NCBI GenBank assembly: GCA_947497945.1
Contig: CANMIP010000021.1
Coordinates: forward strand, 1 to 64,000
DNA from: an uncultured Tropicimonas sp.
GTDB lineage: Bacteria; Pseudomonadota; Alphaproteobacteria; Rhodobacterales; Rhodobacteraceae
Length of the DNA: 64,000 nt
Reading direction: 5' to 3'
In this document: piece by piece, positions 53,028 to 61,855 of the stretch
How the letters are laid out: the number at the start of each line of letters is the position of its first letter
Numbering within the stretch: position 1 is the stretch's first letter
Notes under the pieces: generated by a model
The model's input: only the letters and a program-made list of their open reading frames with translations
Told to the model about the DNA's origin: nothing
Databases searched by the model: none
Program-made: the position numbers and the translations under genes

Positions 53028-54198
53028 GCAAAGCAAAGCGGCCTATCCGGCGGCCGGGCGACGGCTCCGTCTCGGAATGGTCGGCGGTGGCCGCAAGGCG
53101 CTGGTGGGACGGTGGCATGCCGGCGGGGCGCGGCTGTCAGGGCGTTGGGATATCGTGGCTGGCGCCTTGTCCTCCGATCCCGAGACAGCCGCGCTGTCGG
53201 GGCAGGATTGGGGGCTGGACGCGGAGCGCAGCTATTCCGATTTCCGTGACATGGCGGCCACCGAGGCCGCCCGCGCGGACGGGGTCGATGCGGTGTCGAT
53301 CTGCACGCCCAACCACACCCATCGCGAGATTGCCGAAGCCTTCATGGCGCAGGGCATCGACGTGATCTGCGACAAACCCGTGGCGCTGACGCTGGCGGAT
53401 TGCGATGCGCTCGAAGAGGCGCGCCGCGCGTCCGGTGTCACTTTTGCCGTGACCTATCCCTACGCCTTCCACCCGATGGTGGTGCAGGCGCGCGAGATGA
53501 TCGCCGACGGGGCTGTCGGGGCCATTCGCCAGGTGATGATCGAATATATCCAGGATGGACGCACCGGCGCCTTTGATCCGTCGATCAAGCAGCTGAAATG
53601 GCGGCTCGATCCTGCCAAGGGCGGGCGAACGGCCACCACCGGCGATATCGGCACCCATGCGCTGCACCTGCTGGAATTCGTGACCGGCGAGCGCGTGGCC
53701 CGGCTGCGGGCGGATTTCCATGTCTGTGGCGGCGAGAAGCCGATGGAGGACACGTCCTTCATCAATCTCGCGCTGGCCAACGGCGCGCCCGGAATGATGT
53801 GGCTCAGCCAGGCCGCGGCCGGCAAGAGCAGCGGCCTGACGCTTCGGGTCTTTGGCCAGACCGGCTGCCTGGAATGGCGCCAGGACTGTCCCGAGCGGTT
53901 GCAATACAGCCCGCTGGGCGCGCCGCAACAGGTCTACACGCGCGGCGCCGGGGCGGGGATCTCTCCGGCCGCCGAGCGGATGATCCGCATGCCGCGCGGC
54001 CATGGCGAGGCGCTCTCCGACGCCTGGGCCAATCTCTATGTCGAATGCGCCGTGGCGATCGAAGCGCGCCGCAAGGGCGAGGCTCTGCCCGAGGGGCTGC
54101 TCAACCTGCCTGGCCTTCCGGAAGGCCGCCGGGGTGTCGCGTTTTTCCATGCGGCGGCGGACAGCAATGACGGCGGCGGGGCCTGGGTCGAAATCTGA
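53020..54198 (+). CDS. Gfo/Idh/MocA family oxidoreductase (paralogue of preceding gene)
   Basis: 'RLRLGMVGGGRKALVGRWHAGGARLSGRWDIVAGALSSDPETAA', 'GIDVICDKPVALTLADCDALEEARRASGVTFAVTYPYAFHPMV'; overlaps previous gene by 8 bp. Confidence 0.93.
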   Translation: MYEQSKAAYPAAGRRLRLGMVGGGRKALVGRWHAGGARLSGRWDIVAGALSSDPETAALSGQDWGLDAERSYSDFRDMAATEAARADGVDAVSICTPNHTHREIAEAFMAQGIDVICDKPVALTLADCDALEEARRASGVTFAVTYPYAFHPMVVQAREMIADGAVGAIRQVMIEYIQDGRTGAFDPSIKQLKWRLDPAKGGRTATTGDIGTHALHLLEFVTGERVARLRADFHVCGGEKPMEDTSFINLALANGAPGMMWLSQAAAGKSSGLTLRVFGQTGCLEWRQDCPERLQYSPLGAPQQVYTRGAGAGISPAAERMIRMPRGHGEALSDAWANLYVECAVAIEARRKGEALPEGLLNLPGLPEGRRGVAFFHAAADSNDGGGAWVEI

Positions 54199-54228
54199 GG
54201 CCGCCGCTGGCTTCAGGGTTGTTGATAA

Positions 54229-54255
54229 TTTCCAAAATATCTGATATTTTGGAAA
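54229..54255. promoter_or_regulatory. GntR operator-like palindrome upstream of the 54303 operon
   Basis: TTTCCAAAATATC-T-GATATTTTGGAAA, perfect 27-bp palindrome. Confidence 0.78.
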
Positions 54256-54302
54256 ATGAATGAGCATCCTGTCAAAGGATGCGACTGTAGGAGGAACCAG
54301 AA

Positions 54303-55217
54303 ATGACTGATGGTGCCGATGGAACGGGAGGCGAATCCCTGTATTCGCTGGCCCATCTGACATTGATCAACGCGACCGCGCCGGAGCTTGTCTATATCGC
54401 CGCGCGGGCGGGCTACGACTCGGTGAGCCCGCGATTCATTCCAATGAATGTCCCGGGCGAGTTCAGCCCGTCGCCGGTCTCCAAGGACCAGGTACAGGCC
54501 ACGAAGACGGCGCTGGCGACGACCGGGCTTTCCGTGCTCGATGTCGAGCTGGCGCGGATCACCGAGGATTGCGACCCGCGCAGTTTTGAGCGCGCGCTGG
54601 AACTGGGCGGCGAGCTGAACGCCAAGCGGATGATCATGTCCGCCTGGACCAACACCCGCGACGACCGCAATTTCCTCGTCGACTGCTATGCCGAGACCTG
54701 CGAGCTGGCCGAGCCTTACGGGCTGACAGTGGATCTCGAATTCCCCAGCTTCTCGCGCCTGCGCAACCTGGACGAGGCGTTGGACATCGTCCGCGCCGCG
54801 GACAAGCCCAATGCCGGCATCCTCGTGGACACGCTCTACCTGCACCTCTCCCGCGTCGATATCGGCGAGCTGCTGCACGTGCCGGGCGAGCTGTTCCACT
54901 TCCTGCATATTTCGGACTGCCTGCCGGGCATTGCCGACACGCGCGAGGGCATGATCCAGCTTGCCCGCGACGCGCGGCTCTATCCGGGCGAGGGCTGGAT
55001 CGACTTCGCCGGGATCATCGAACGCATGCCGCCGGTGGATTATTCCATCGAGCTGCCCAACCAGTCGCGCGTGGCCGAGCTTGGCTACGAGGAACACGCC
55101 CGACGCTGCCTGCAACATGCCAAGAAGACCTTCGGCGACGCGCGGTCCCACCGCCGCATGCCCGACCTGGCTGCCATTCAAGGACAAGAGGATAACCATG
55201 GCCAAAGAGCTCACTGA
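54303..55217 (+). CDS. Sugar phosphate isomerase/epimerase family (xylose isomerase-like TIM barrel)
   Basis: 'LYSLAHLTLINATAPELVYIAARAGYDSVSPRFIPMN', 'GGELNAKRMIMSAWTNTRDDRNFLVDCYAETCELAEPYGLTVDLEF', 'LLHVPGELFHFLHISDCLPG'. Confidence 0.88.
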   Translation: MTDGADGTGGESLYSLAHLTLINATAPELVYIAARAGYDSVSPRFIPMNVPGEFSPSPVSKDQVQATKTALATTGLSVLDVELARITEDCDPRSFERALELGGELNAKRMIMSAWTNTRDDRNFLVDCYAETCELAEPYGLTVDLEFPSFSRLRNLDEALDIVRAADKPNAGILVDTLYLHLSRVDIGELLHVPGELFHFLHISDCLPGIADTREGMIQLARDARLYPGEGWIDFAGIIERMPPVDYSIELPNQSRVAELGYEEHARRCLQHAKKTFGDARSHRRMPDLAAIQGQEDNHGQRAH

Positions 55218-56607
55218 AGAAGAACGCGCCCTGGCCGCCGAGATGCTGCAGCGCGCCCGCGCGGCGATGGCTGAGATCGAGGATTGGAGCCAGGCGGATC
55301 TCGACCGGCTCGCACAGGCCATCGCCTGGTATGCCGGCAACGAGGCGACCTTTACCCGGCTGGCCCATCAGGGCGTGGATGAAAGCGGCATTGGCGACCG
55401 GGAACGGCGCCCGGCCAAGCGGTTCAAGATCCACATGGTGCTGCGCGACGTGTTGCGCACGCCCTCGACCGGGATTGTCGAAACCGATGAGGCCAAGGGG
55501 CTGGTGAAATACGCCAAGCCGGCCGGTGTCATCGCCTCGCTGATCCCGATGACCAATCCGGCAATGACTCCGCCGGTGACCGGCGTCTCCTCGGCGAACG
55601 CCCGCAACGCGGTGATTTTCTCCCCCCATCCGCGTACCGCAGGAACGACCTATGAAATGGTCGAGATCATGCGGGCGGCCTGTCGCGCCGTGGGGGCGCC
55701 GGAGGATCTCTTCCAGTCGATCCGCCAGCCCTCGATCCCGCTCACGCAGCACCTGATGGAGATCTGTGACCTGACGCTGGCCACCGGCGGCAAGCCGATG
55801 GTCAAGGCGGCCTATTCCTCGGGCAAGCCGGCCTACGGTGTCGGCGCGGGCAACAGCTCGATCGTCATCGACGAGACCGCGGATATCGAGATCGCGGCCG
55901 AGAATACGCGGATTTCCAAGACCTCCGACTACGGCTCGGGCTGCTCGGCGGATGGCAATATCATCATCCAGCGCTCGATCTATGATCGGATGGTCAAGGC
56001 ACTGGAGGCCGAGGGCGGCTATCTGTGCAATAGCGAAGAGAAGGCCAAGCTCGAAGCCGCGATGTGGGACGAGAAGGGCAACCGCACCTTCCCGACCATC
56101 GCTTGCCCGCCGCAGCAGACGGCGGATGTGGCCGGGTTCTCTGTTCCGGAGGACAGGAAATTCCTCATGGTCGAAAACCAGGGGCAGATCGGGCCGGAGC
56201 ATAAATTCTCGAAAGAGAAGTTGACCACGGTCATGGCGCTCTATCATTTCGAGGATTTCGACGACGCGCTCGAAACCGTCCGCAAGATCTACAATACCGG
56301 CGGCAAGGGCCATTCCTGCGGGATCTACTCCCACAACGACGCCAATATCGATGCGCTGGCACGTGTTGCGCCGGTCAGCCGAATGATGGTGCGGCAGCCG
56401 CAATCGAAGGCGAATGCGGGCGCTTGGACCAACGGGATGCCGATGACCTCGAGCCTCGGTTGCGGGATCTGGGGCGGCAATATCACCAATGAGAACGTCA
56501 CCATGAAACACATGATGAACTACACCTGGGTCAGCCGCCCGATCCCCGAAGACCGGCCCTGCGAAGAGGAGCTGTTCGGTGAGTTCTATGGCAAGGAGAT
56601 CGGATGA
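55198..56607 (+). CDS. Acylating aldehyde dehydrogenase family protein (acetaldehyde/sulfoacetaldehyde dehydrogenase-like)
   Basis: 'GLVKYAKPAGVIASLIPMTNPAMTPPVTGVSSANARNAVIFSPHPR', Cys motif 'RISKTSDYGSGCSADGNIII', 'GKGHSCGIYSHNDANIDALA'. Confidence 0.9.
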   Translation: MAKELTEEERALAAEMLQRARAAMAEIEDWSQADLDRLAQAIAWYAGNEATFTRLAHQGVDESGIGDRERRPAKRFKIHMVLRDVLRTPSTGIVETDEAKGLVKYAKPAGVIASLIPMTNPAMTPPVTGVSSANARNAVIFSPHPRTAGTTYEMVEIMRAACRAVGAPEDLFQSIRQPSIPLTQHLMEICDLTLATGGKPMVKAAYSSGKPAYGVGAGNSSIVIDETADIEIAAENTRISKTSDYGSGCSADGNIIIQRSIYDRMVKALEAEGGYLCNSEEKAKLEAAMWDEKGNRTFPTIACPPQQTADVAGFSVPEDRKFLMVENQGQIGPEHKFSKEKLTTVMALYHFEDFDDALETVRKIYNTGGKGHSCGIYSHNDANIDALARVAPVSRMMVRQPQSKANAGAWTNGMPMTSSLGCGIWGGNITNENVTMKHMMNYTWVSRPIPEDRPCEEELFGEFYGKEIG

Positions 56608-58385
56608 TGGCTGACAAGACCGTTGCGGAACATATCGTCGACTTCCTTGAGCGGCGCGAGGTCAAACATGTCTTCGGGCTCTGCGGGCACACGAATATCG
56701 CCGTGCTCGCGGCGCTGGAGACGAGCCCGATCGATTTCGTGACCGTGCGCCACGAGCAGATCGCCAGCCACGCCGCCGATGCTTATGCCCGCGTGCAGGG
56801 CAGGGCGTCTGTTGTGCTGTCGCATCTCTCGCCGGGCCTGACCAATTGCGCGACCGGTGTCGCCAACGCGGCGCTGGACTGCATCCCGATGGTGGTGATC
56901 GCCGGCGACATCCCGACCCATTACTACGGCAAGCACCCGCATCAGGAGGTCAATCTCCACGGCGATGCCCAGCAATACGAGATCTACCGCCCCTTCGTTA
57001 AACGCGCCTGGCGCGTGGACCGGGCGGACCTGATGGCGGATGTGCTGGAGAAGGCCTTCCACCTCGCCGAGAGCGGGCAGCCGGGGCCGGTTCTGGTCAA
57101 CGTGCCGATGGATGTGTTCTCGAAGGTGATCCCGTCGCACACATTCGACCGGCTCAAGGAGAATACCCGCGCGCTGGTCAAACCCTCCATTGACGACGAG
57201 ACGGCGCGGGCGATTGTCGAGCGGCTGGCGAAAGCGGAAGGCCCGGTGATCTATGCCGGTGGCGGCATCCTTCTGGCGAAGGCCTCGGAAGAGCTGCGGG
57301 AATTCGTCGACCATATGCAGATCCCGGTGGCGCATTCGCTGATGGGCAAGGGGCTTTTGCGCGACGATCACCCGCTGGTGCTCGGCATGACCGGCTTCTG
57401 GGGCACGTCGCTGACCAACCAGGCCTGCCTCGATGCGGATTACATCTTCGCCATCGGCACGCGGTTCAAGGAGGCGGATTGCTCCTCCTGGTATCCGGGC
57501 TACACGTTCAATATCGGCGGCGAGACCGACAAGACCAAGGTCATCCATATCGATATCGAACCTTCCGAGATCGGCCGCAACTACCCGACCGAGATCGGCG
57601 CCGTGGCCGATGCGAAGGCGGCGTTGAAGGTGCTGACACGGGTGGCGAAGGAGATGTATCCGGACGGGTTCAAGCGGCCGGAAGTCACGAAGAAGATTGC
57701 TGAATTCCGCGCGGGCTTCAAGGAGGGCAACCGCGAGATGGCGACCTCCTCTGCCTTCCCGATGATGCCCGAACGGATCCTCGCGGACACCCGCGCGGCC
57801 CTGCCGGAAGACGCGATCATCACCACCGATGTCGGCTGGAACAAGAACGGCGTCGGCCAGCAATTCGACATCCTGACCCCGGGCTCGATCCTGACCCCGG
57901 GCGGTTTCGCCACGATGGGTTTCGGCCCGCCGGGCGCCATCGGCGCCAAGCTTGCCGCGCCGGATCGCGTGGTGCTCAGCCTCGTCGGCGATGGCGGCTT
58001 TGGCCAGAACCCGGCGATGCTTTCCACGGCGGTGGAACTGGATCTCGCGATCGTCTGGCTGGTGATGAACAACAACGCGTTCGGCACCATCGCCGGGCTG
58101 ATGAAGGCGCATTATGACAGCACCTATGGCGCGTCCTTCCCGGGCTCGGCCGAGGCGCCGACCAACGGGCCGGGCTATGCCGAGATCGCGCGGGCTTACG
58201 GTGCCGAGGGCGTGCGGATCAGCTCTGCCGAGGAGCTTCTGCCGGCGCTGAAGGCGGCCATCGCCAGCGGGCGTCCGACCGTTCTCGATGTGCCGATGAT
58301 CAACAACCCGACGCCGACCACCGGGCATTGGAACATCCTCGACATCTATTCGCCCGATCGGGAGGTCTCCCACGTGGCGACCTGA
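56604..58385 (+). CDS. Thiamine pyrophosphate-dependent enzyme (acetolactate synthase-like superfamily)
   Basis: 'RREVKHVFGLCGHTNIAVLAALE', catalytic Glu region 'VTVRHEQIASHAADAYARVQG', TPP motif 'VGDGGFGQNPAMLSTAVELDLAIVWLVMNNNAFGTI'; 4-bp overlap with ALDH gene. Confidence 0.92.
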   Translation: MMADKTVAEHIVDFLERREVKHVFGLCGHTNIAVLAALETSPIDFVTVRHEQIASHAADAYARVQGRASVVLSHLSPGLTNCATGVANAALDCIPMVVIAGDIPTHYYGKHPHQEVNLHGDAQQYEIYRPFVKRAWRVDRADLMADVLEKAFHLAESGQPGPVLVNVPMDVFSKVIPSHTFDRLKENTRALVKPSIDDETARAIVERLAKAEGPVIYAGGGILLAKASEELREFVDHMQIPVAHSLMGKGLLRDDHPLVLGMTGFWGTSLTNQACLDADYIFAIGTRFKEADCSSWYPGYTFNIGGETDKTKVIHIDIEPSEIGRNYPTEIGAVADAKAALKVLTRVAKEMYPDGFKRPEVTKKIAEFRAGFKEGNREMATSSAFPMMPERILADTRAALPEDAIITTDVGWNKNGVGQQFDILTPGSILTPGGFATMGFGPPGAIGAKLAAPDRVVLSLVGDGGFGQNPAMLSTAVELDLAIVWLVMNNNAFGTIAGLMKAHYDSTYGASFPGSAEAPTNGPGYAEIARAYGAEGVRISSAEELLPALKAAIASGRPTVLDVPMINNPTPTTGHWNILDIYSPDREVSHVAT

Positions 58386-58460
58386 GCGGGCGCAGGTCGG
58401 AGAGCCGGTAGTGGCCTATCCGGCGGAGCGCTGAAGGGCACGGAGACAAGGCCGAAGGCC

Positions 58461-58601
58461 GCCGTGCCAGCGCCTGCCCGTTCCGGCGGGCCGGCGCTTT
58501 GTCATCCATATGCAACGCTCTGATCTTCTTCGGATCTGGCCGGGATAAAGCGCGGACCACACGCGTTGCCGCGCCATCCCACGGGCAGGCGCTGGCACGG
58601 C
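58461..58601. repeat. MITE-like palindromic element with 21-bp perfect terminal inverted repeats
   Basis: GCCGTGCCAGCGCCTGCCCGT (58461-58481) and ACGGGCAGGCGCTGGCACGGC (58581-58601) are exact reverse complements; internal 'CAACGCTCTGATCTTCTTCGGATCTGGCCG' shared with other intergenic copies. Confidence 0.7.
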
Positions 58602-58668
58602 TTGCGTGGCACTCGCAGAGAATGGCAACTCCGTTGCCAAGGCTGCCACGTCCGGCATTCCAGTCGCA

Positions 58669-59511
58669 TCAGCCAAGTGATGCGAAATACGCCTCCCAGC
58701 TCTGATGCGGCCGCCCGGCGGCTTTCTCGAAATCGCTGGGCCGGTCGAGCGCGCCGTCATGGATGCCCTGGTAAATCCCGGCGATGACCGGGCCGAGGAA
58801 CGCGCCAAGTTCGGAGACCTCGAACTCCAGGAACTCTTGCTGGATCATCGCGCGATAGGTCAACTCGGTGCCGAAGGCGCGGTTGAGGTGTTCGGCAAGC
58901 TCCGCCTGGGTGAGTTTGTCGCCATGCAGATGGTAGGTCTGGCCGTCATGTTTCGGCTCGGTCAGCATGCGGGCATAGGCATAGGAAAGTTCGGGGCGCG
59001 AGGTGTAGCCGCAGCGGCCGTCGCCGGCGGAATTCATGATCGCGCCGAGTTTCTTGTAGCTCTCGATATAGTCCACGTCCGGCTCGATATAGATCCCGTT
59101 GCGCCCGATCACCCAGTCGAGCCCGCTGGCGCGGATATCAGCCTCGGTCTGCCGGTTGCTCTGGATGATCGGCGAGAAGGACGTGCCTGTCTCGGCGCCC
59201 TGCACCGAGGTGTAGACGACCTTCTTCACCCCGGCCTCGCGGGCGGCGGTGATCACGTTGCGATGCTGGCCGATCCGGACCTCCGGCGCGGCCATGCCGG
59301 AGACGAGCAGCAGCCTGTCCACCCCGTCGAGGGAGGCGCGGAGTTGGTCGGGATCCTCGTAGTCGCCCGGACGGATCTCGATTCCCAGCCCGGCGGCTTT
59401 CGCGGGCGTGCGGGCGAGGCCGATAATGGGCTCGCCGGGGTCCAGCTCGACAAGCGCATGGGCGATAGCGGCGCCGAGCTGTCCAGAGGCGGCGGTTACG
59501 GCAATGGTCAT
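58669..59511 (-). CDS. NmrA-like/SDR family NAD(P)-binding protein (QOR2-like)
   Basis: 'MTIAVTAASGQLGAAIAHALVELDPGEPIIGLARTPAKAAGLGIEIRPGDYEDPDQLRASLDGVDRLLLVSG'. Confidence 0.93.
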   Translation of the reverse strand: MTIAVTAASGQLGAAIAHALVELDPGEPIIGLARTPAKAAGLGIEIRPGDYEDPDQLRASLDGVDRLLLVSGMAAPEVRIGQHRNVITAAREAGVKKVVYTSVQGAETGTSFSPIIQSNRQTEADIRASGLDWVIGRNGIYIEPDVDYIESYKKLGAIMNSAGDGRCGYTSRPELSYAYARMLTEPKHDGQTYHLHGDKLTQAELAEHLNRAFGTELTYRAMIQQEFLEFEVSELGAFLGPVIAGIYQGIHDGALDRPSDFEKAAGRPHQSWEAYFASLG

Positions 59512-59596
59512 GGTGTTTTCCTTTGCGTGCGCCGGGGAGCGGTCGGTGCCCACTGCGCGGTTTGCTGTGTCATATGTCTGAAAGTCGGGGCAGGGA

Positions 59597-60364
59597 TCAG
59601 AACTTGCCGGAATTGCCCCAGTCCGCGCGCGGAGAAATCGTTTCCTCGTTCTCCCAATGCTCGACGATCCGGCCGTTTTCGACACGGTAGAGGTCGAACC
59701 GCGCGTAATCCGCGCCGTCCGCATGGCGCTTGCCATAGGTGACGACGAAATCGCCCGCGCCGATCAGCTTGAAGAGCATCTCGTATCGCCCGGCCTCGCC
59801 TGAGGCCAGCCAATGCGCAAGCCCGGCGCGGCCGGCGGCAATGCCGGGGGCGTGCTGGACGAGATCCTCGGCGACAAAACTTTCCAGCCGGTCATGATGA
59901 CCCTCCTGCAGAACGAGCTTGGTATAGTCGAGCACCAGCGCCTTGCTGGCCCCGGTGTCAGCGGTGGGATCGACCTTTGTCGCGCCGCGCACCATGTCCT
60001 CGCCAGAGGCGGTCTCGGCGACGAAGGGGGCGATGGTGTCCCAATGCTCGAGGATCAACCCGTCAGGGTCGGTGTAGAAAAGGTCTGTCGTGACCCAGCG
60101 GGCGGCGCCGTCATTGAGGTCCTGGTAAGCGTTGCAGAAGACCCATGGACCGTCCTGAAAGCTGCGGACAATCTCGATCTCGCGCTTCGGATTGCGGTCG
60201 ACGAAAGGTTCGAAGAAGGCCAGGAAGCCCTCGGCCCCGCCGCCCACGCCGGTCGAATGCTGCGTGTAGCGATGCCCGGTGTATTTCAGGACGGCCTCGC
60301 GGGCATTGCCGCCCGCGATCCCTTCCAGGTAGAGTTTATGGACATTGTCCAACGCGTTTCCCAT
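59597..60364 (-). CDS. Tandem SnoaL/NTF2-like domain protein
   Basis: Two NTF2-like repeats: 'YTGHRYTQHSTGVGGGAEGFLAFFEPFVDRNP...LILEHWDTI' and 'VAEDLVQHAPGIAAGRAGLAHWLASGE...RIVEHWENEE'. Confidence 0.88.
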   Translation of the reverse strand: MGNALDNVHKLYLEGIAGGNAREAVLKYTGHRYTQHSTGVGGGAEGFLAFFEPFVDRNPKREIEIVRSFQDGPWVFCNAYQDLNDGAARWVTTDLFYTDPDGLILEHWDTIAPFVAETASGEDMVRGATKVDPTADTGASKALVLDYTKLVLQEGHHDRLESFVAEDLVQHAPGIAAGRAGLAHWLASGEAGRYEMLFKLIGAGDFVVTYGKRHADGADYARFDLYRVENGRIVEHWENEETISPRADWGNSGKF

Positions 60365-60385
60365 TTTTTCTTTCCTGTCATTGGT

Positions 60386-61405
60386 TTACGGGTCGAGCAC
60401 GATCTGGTGCATGAACATCGTCTGGCAGTTTTCGACCATGTTCAGCGGCGCGTTGCGCAAGGTGCCGTCCCATTTCTCGATCATCTGCTCGGCGCAGGCA
60501 TTGGACGCGGTCATGATGCCGGCCTTGTAGATGTAATGCGCGGCGGATTCGTCGTAGCGCGTCATCACCTCGGCCATTTCCCGATGATACCAGTCGCTTT
60601 GCACGATGCCACCGATGGTCTGTTTCATGTCCTCGATGAAGCGGGCGTAGAGCTCCATATGCTCCGGCGTGCCGACGATGCGCTCATGCCCGGTGATGAC
60701 GAAGTTGAAGTCGTATTCCGCCAGCAGCCGGTCGGGCAGGGCGAAGGCGAACCACGGGTCGGTGCTCTCGCCGAAATGGATCCAGGGGGCGGCATCGGGG
60801 TGGAACATGTCGATGGCCCAGAGGATCTTCTGTTCCGGCGCCCAGATCAGCATGTCGCTCTGGGAGTGCCAGTTGCGTTCGAGGTCCCGCAGCTCCAGCA
60901 CCAGCCCGCCGGTCTCCAGCCTGTAGTCGGTGTCGAAGACGATGTCGGGCAGCGGGCGTTTGGGGTCGTTGGCAATCGCCAGCAGATCCGCCGTTTCCTT
61001 TGATGCAATCAGCACGGCCTCCTCGGGGAAGAGATAGGCGCCCTGGCTGTGGTCGCGATGGTGGTGGGAATAGATCACATGGGTGATCGGCTTGTCCGTC
61101 ACCCGCGGGATCAGCTCGAGCACGAAGGGCGAGACATCCGGCTTGGGATCGACCACGACGACGCCATCCTCGGTCTCGAAGAACACCATGTTTTCAAAGT
61201 CGTCATACACGAACCAGGCGTTTTCGGCGATCTTGTAGGAGCCGTAGCCAGCCTCGGGCAGCGGTTCGTGGACGAAATCGCGGGCGCTGTAGCGGGCCTT
61301 GGTGGCCTCGTAGTCGAAGGGCGTGTCGGCCAGCACAACCAGGGGCAACAATCCCAGGGCAAGCGTGGCCGTGGCGAGAAGTTTGGGCATTCGGGGGATC
61401 CTCAT
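60386..61405 (-). CDS. Exported MBL-fold metallo-hydrolase
   Basis: Signal peptide 'MPKLLATATLALGLLPLVVLADTP'; metal motif 'HVIYSHHHRDHSQGAYLFP'. Confidence 0.9.
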   Translation of the reverse strand: MRIPRMPKLLATATLALGLLPLVVLADTPFDYEATKARYSARDFVHEPLPEAGYGSYKIAENAWFVYDDFENMVFFETEDGVVVVDPKPDVSPFVLELIPRVTDKPITHVIYSHHHRDHSQGAYLFPEEAVLIASKETADLLAIANDPKRPLPDIVFDTDYRLETGGLVLELRDLERNWHSQSDMLIWAPEQKILWAIDMFHPDAAPWIHFGESTDPWFAFALPDRLLAEYDFNFVITGHERIVGTPEHMELYARFIEDMKQTIGGIVQSDWYHREMAEVMTRYDESAAHYIYKAGIMTASNACAEQMIEKWDGTLRNAPLNMVENCQTMFMHQIVLDP

Positions 61406-61455
61406 GGCGGGTTTCGGGGATTGGTCGGGGACCGGCAAGATCACGTCGCCGGCGC

Positions 61456-61758
61456 TCATGATGCGCTCCGGGCAGGGCGCGAAGGCTGCCAGTCGAGCCT
61501 CGGGTTCTCGCGGAAGGCGAAGCGCTCCAGGTGGTCGGAGATCACCTTGACGGCCGTGTCCAGCTCGGCCGCGGTCTCGGCGGAGACTTCGAGCGCCAGC
61601 CGGCCGCCCTGCGCGACCAGGATGCATTGCCCGAAGGGAAGCTCGATGCGGCCGGAGGTTTCGCCGAGATGGATCGGCACCTTGCGGCCAAAGTGGTGGC
61701 AGAGCGCGGTCATGTAGCGCTGCGCCCGCTCGGTCTCGAATTCTGCATGTTTCTCCAT
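61456..61758 (-). CDS. DUF2218 domain-containing protein
   Basis: 'MEKHAEFETERAQRYMTALCHHFGRKVPIHLGETSGRIELPFGQCILVAQGGRLALEVSAETAAELDTAVKVISDHLERFAFRE'. Confidence 0.88.
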   Translation of the reverse strand: MEKHAEFETERAQRYMTALCHHFGRKVPIHLGETSGRIELPFGQCILVAQGGRLALEVSAETAAELDTAVKVISDHLERFAFRENPRLDWQPSRPARSAS

Positions 61759-61855
61759 GCCGTCGCTCCTTGAAGCTGTCGAGCAGGTGATATCGGCTCT
61801 TTATTGCGCGGGGTATCCAGTGTTATCGGAAGTCATAGTTCGGACAGGCGGAACA

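Noticed and set aside
56604-58385. Assigning the TPP enzyme as sulfoacetaldehyde acetyltransferase (Xsc) and the locus as a sulfonate pathway
   Set aside because: The acylating ALDH is SauS-like, but the TPP enzyme N-terminus does not resemble Xsc and no sulfite exporter or pta gene is present.
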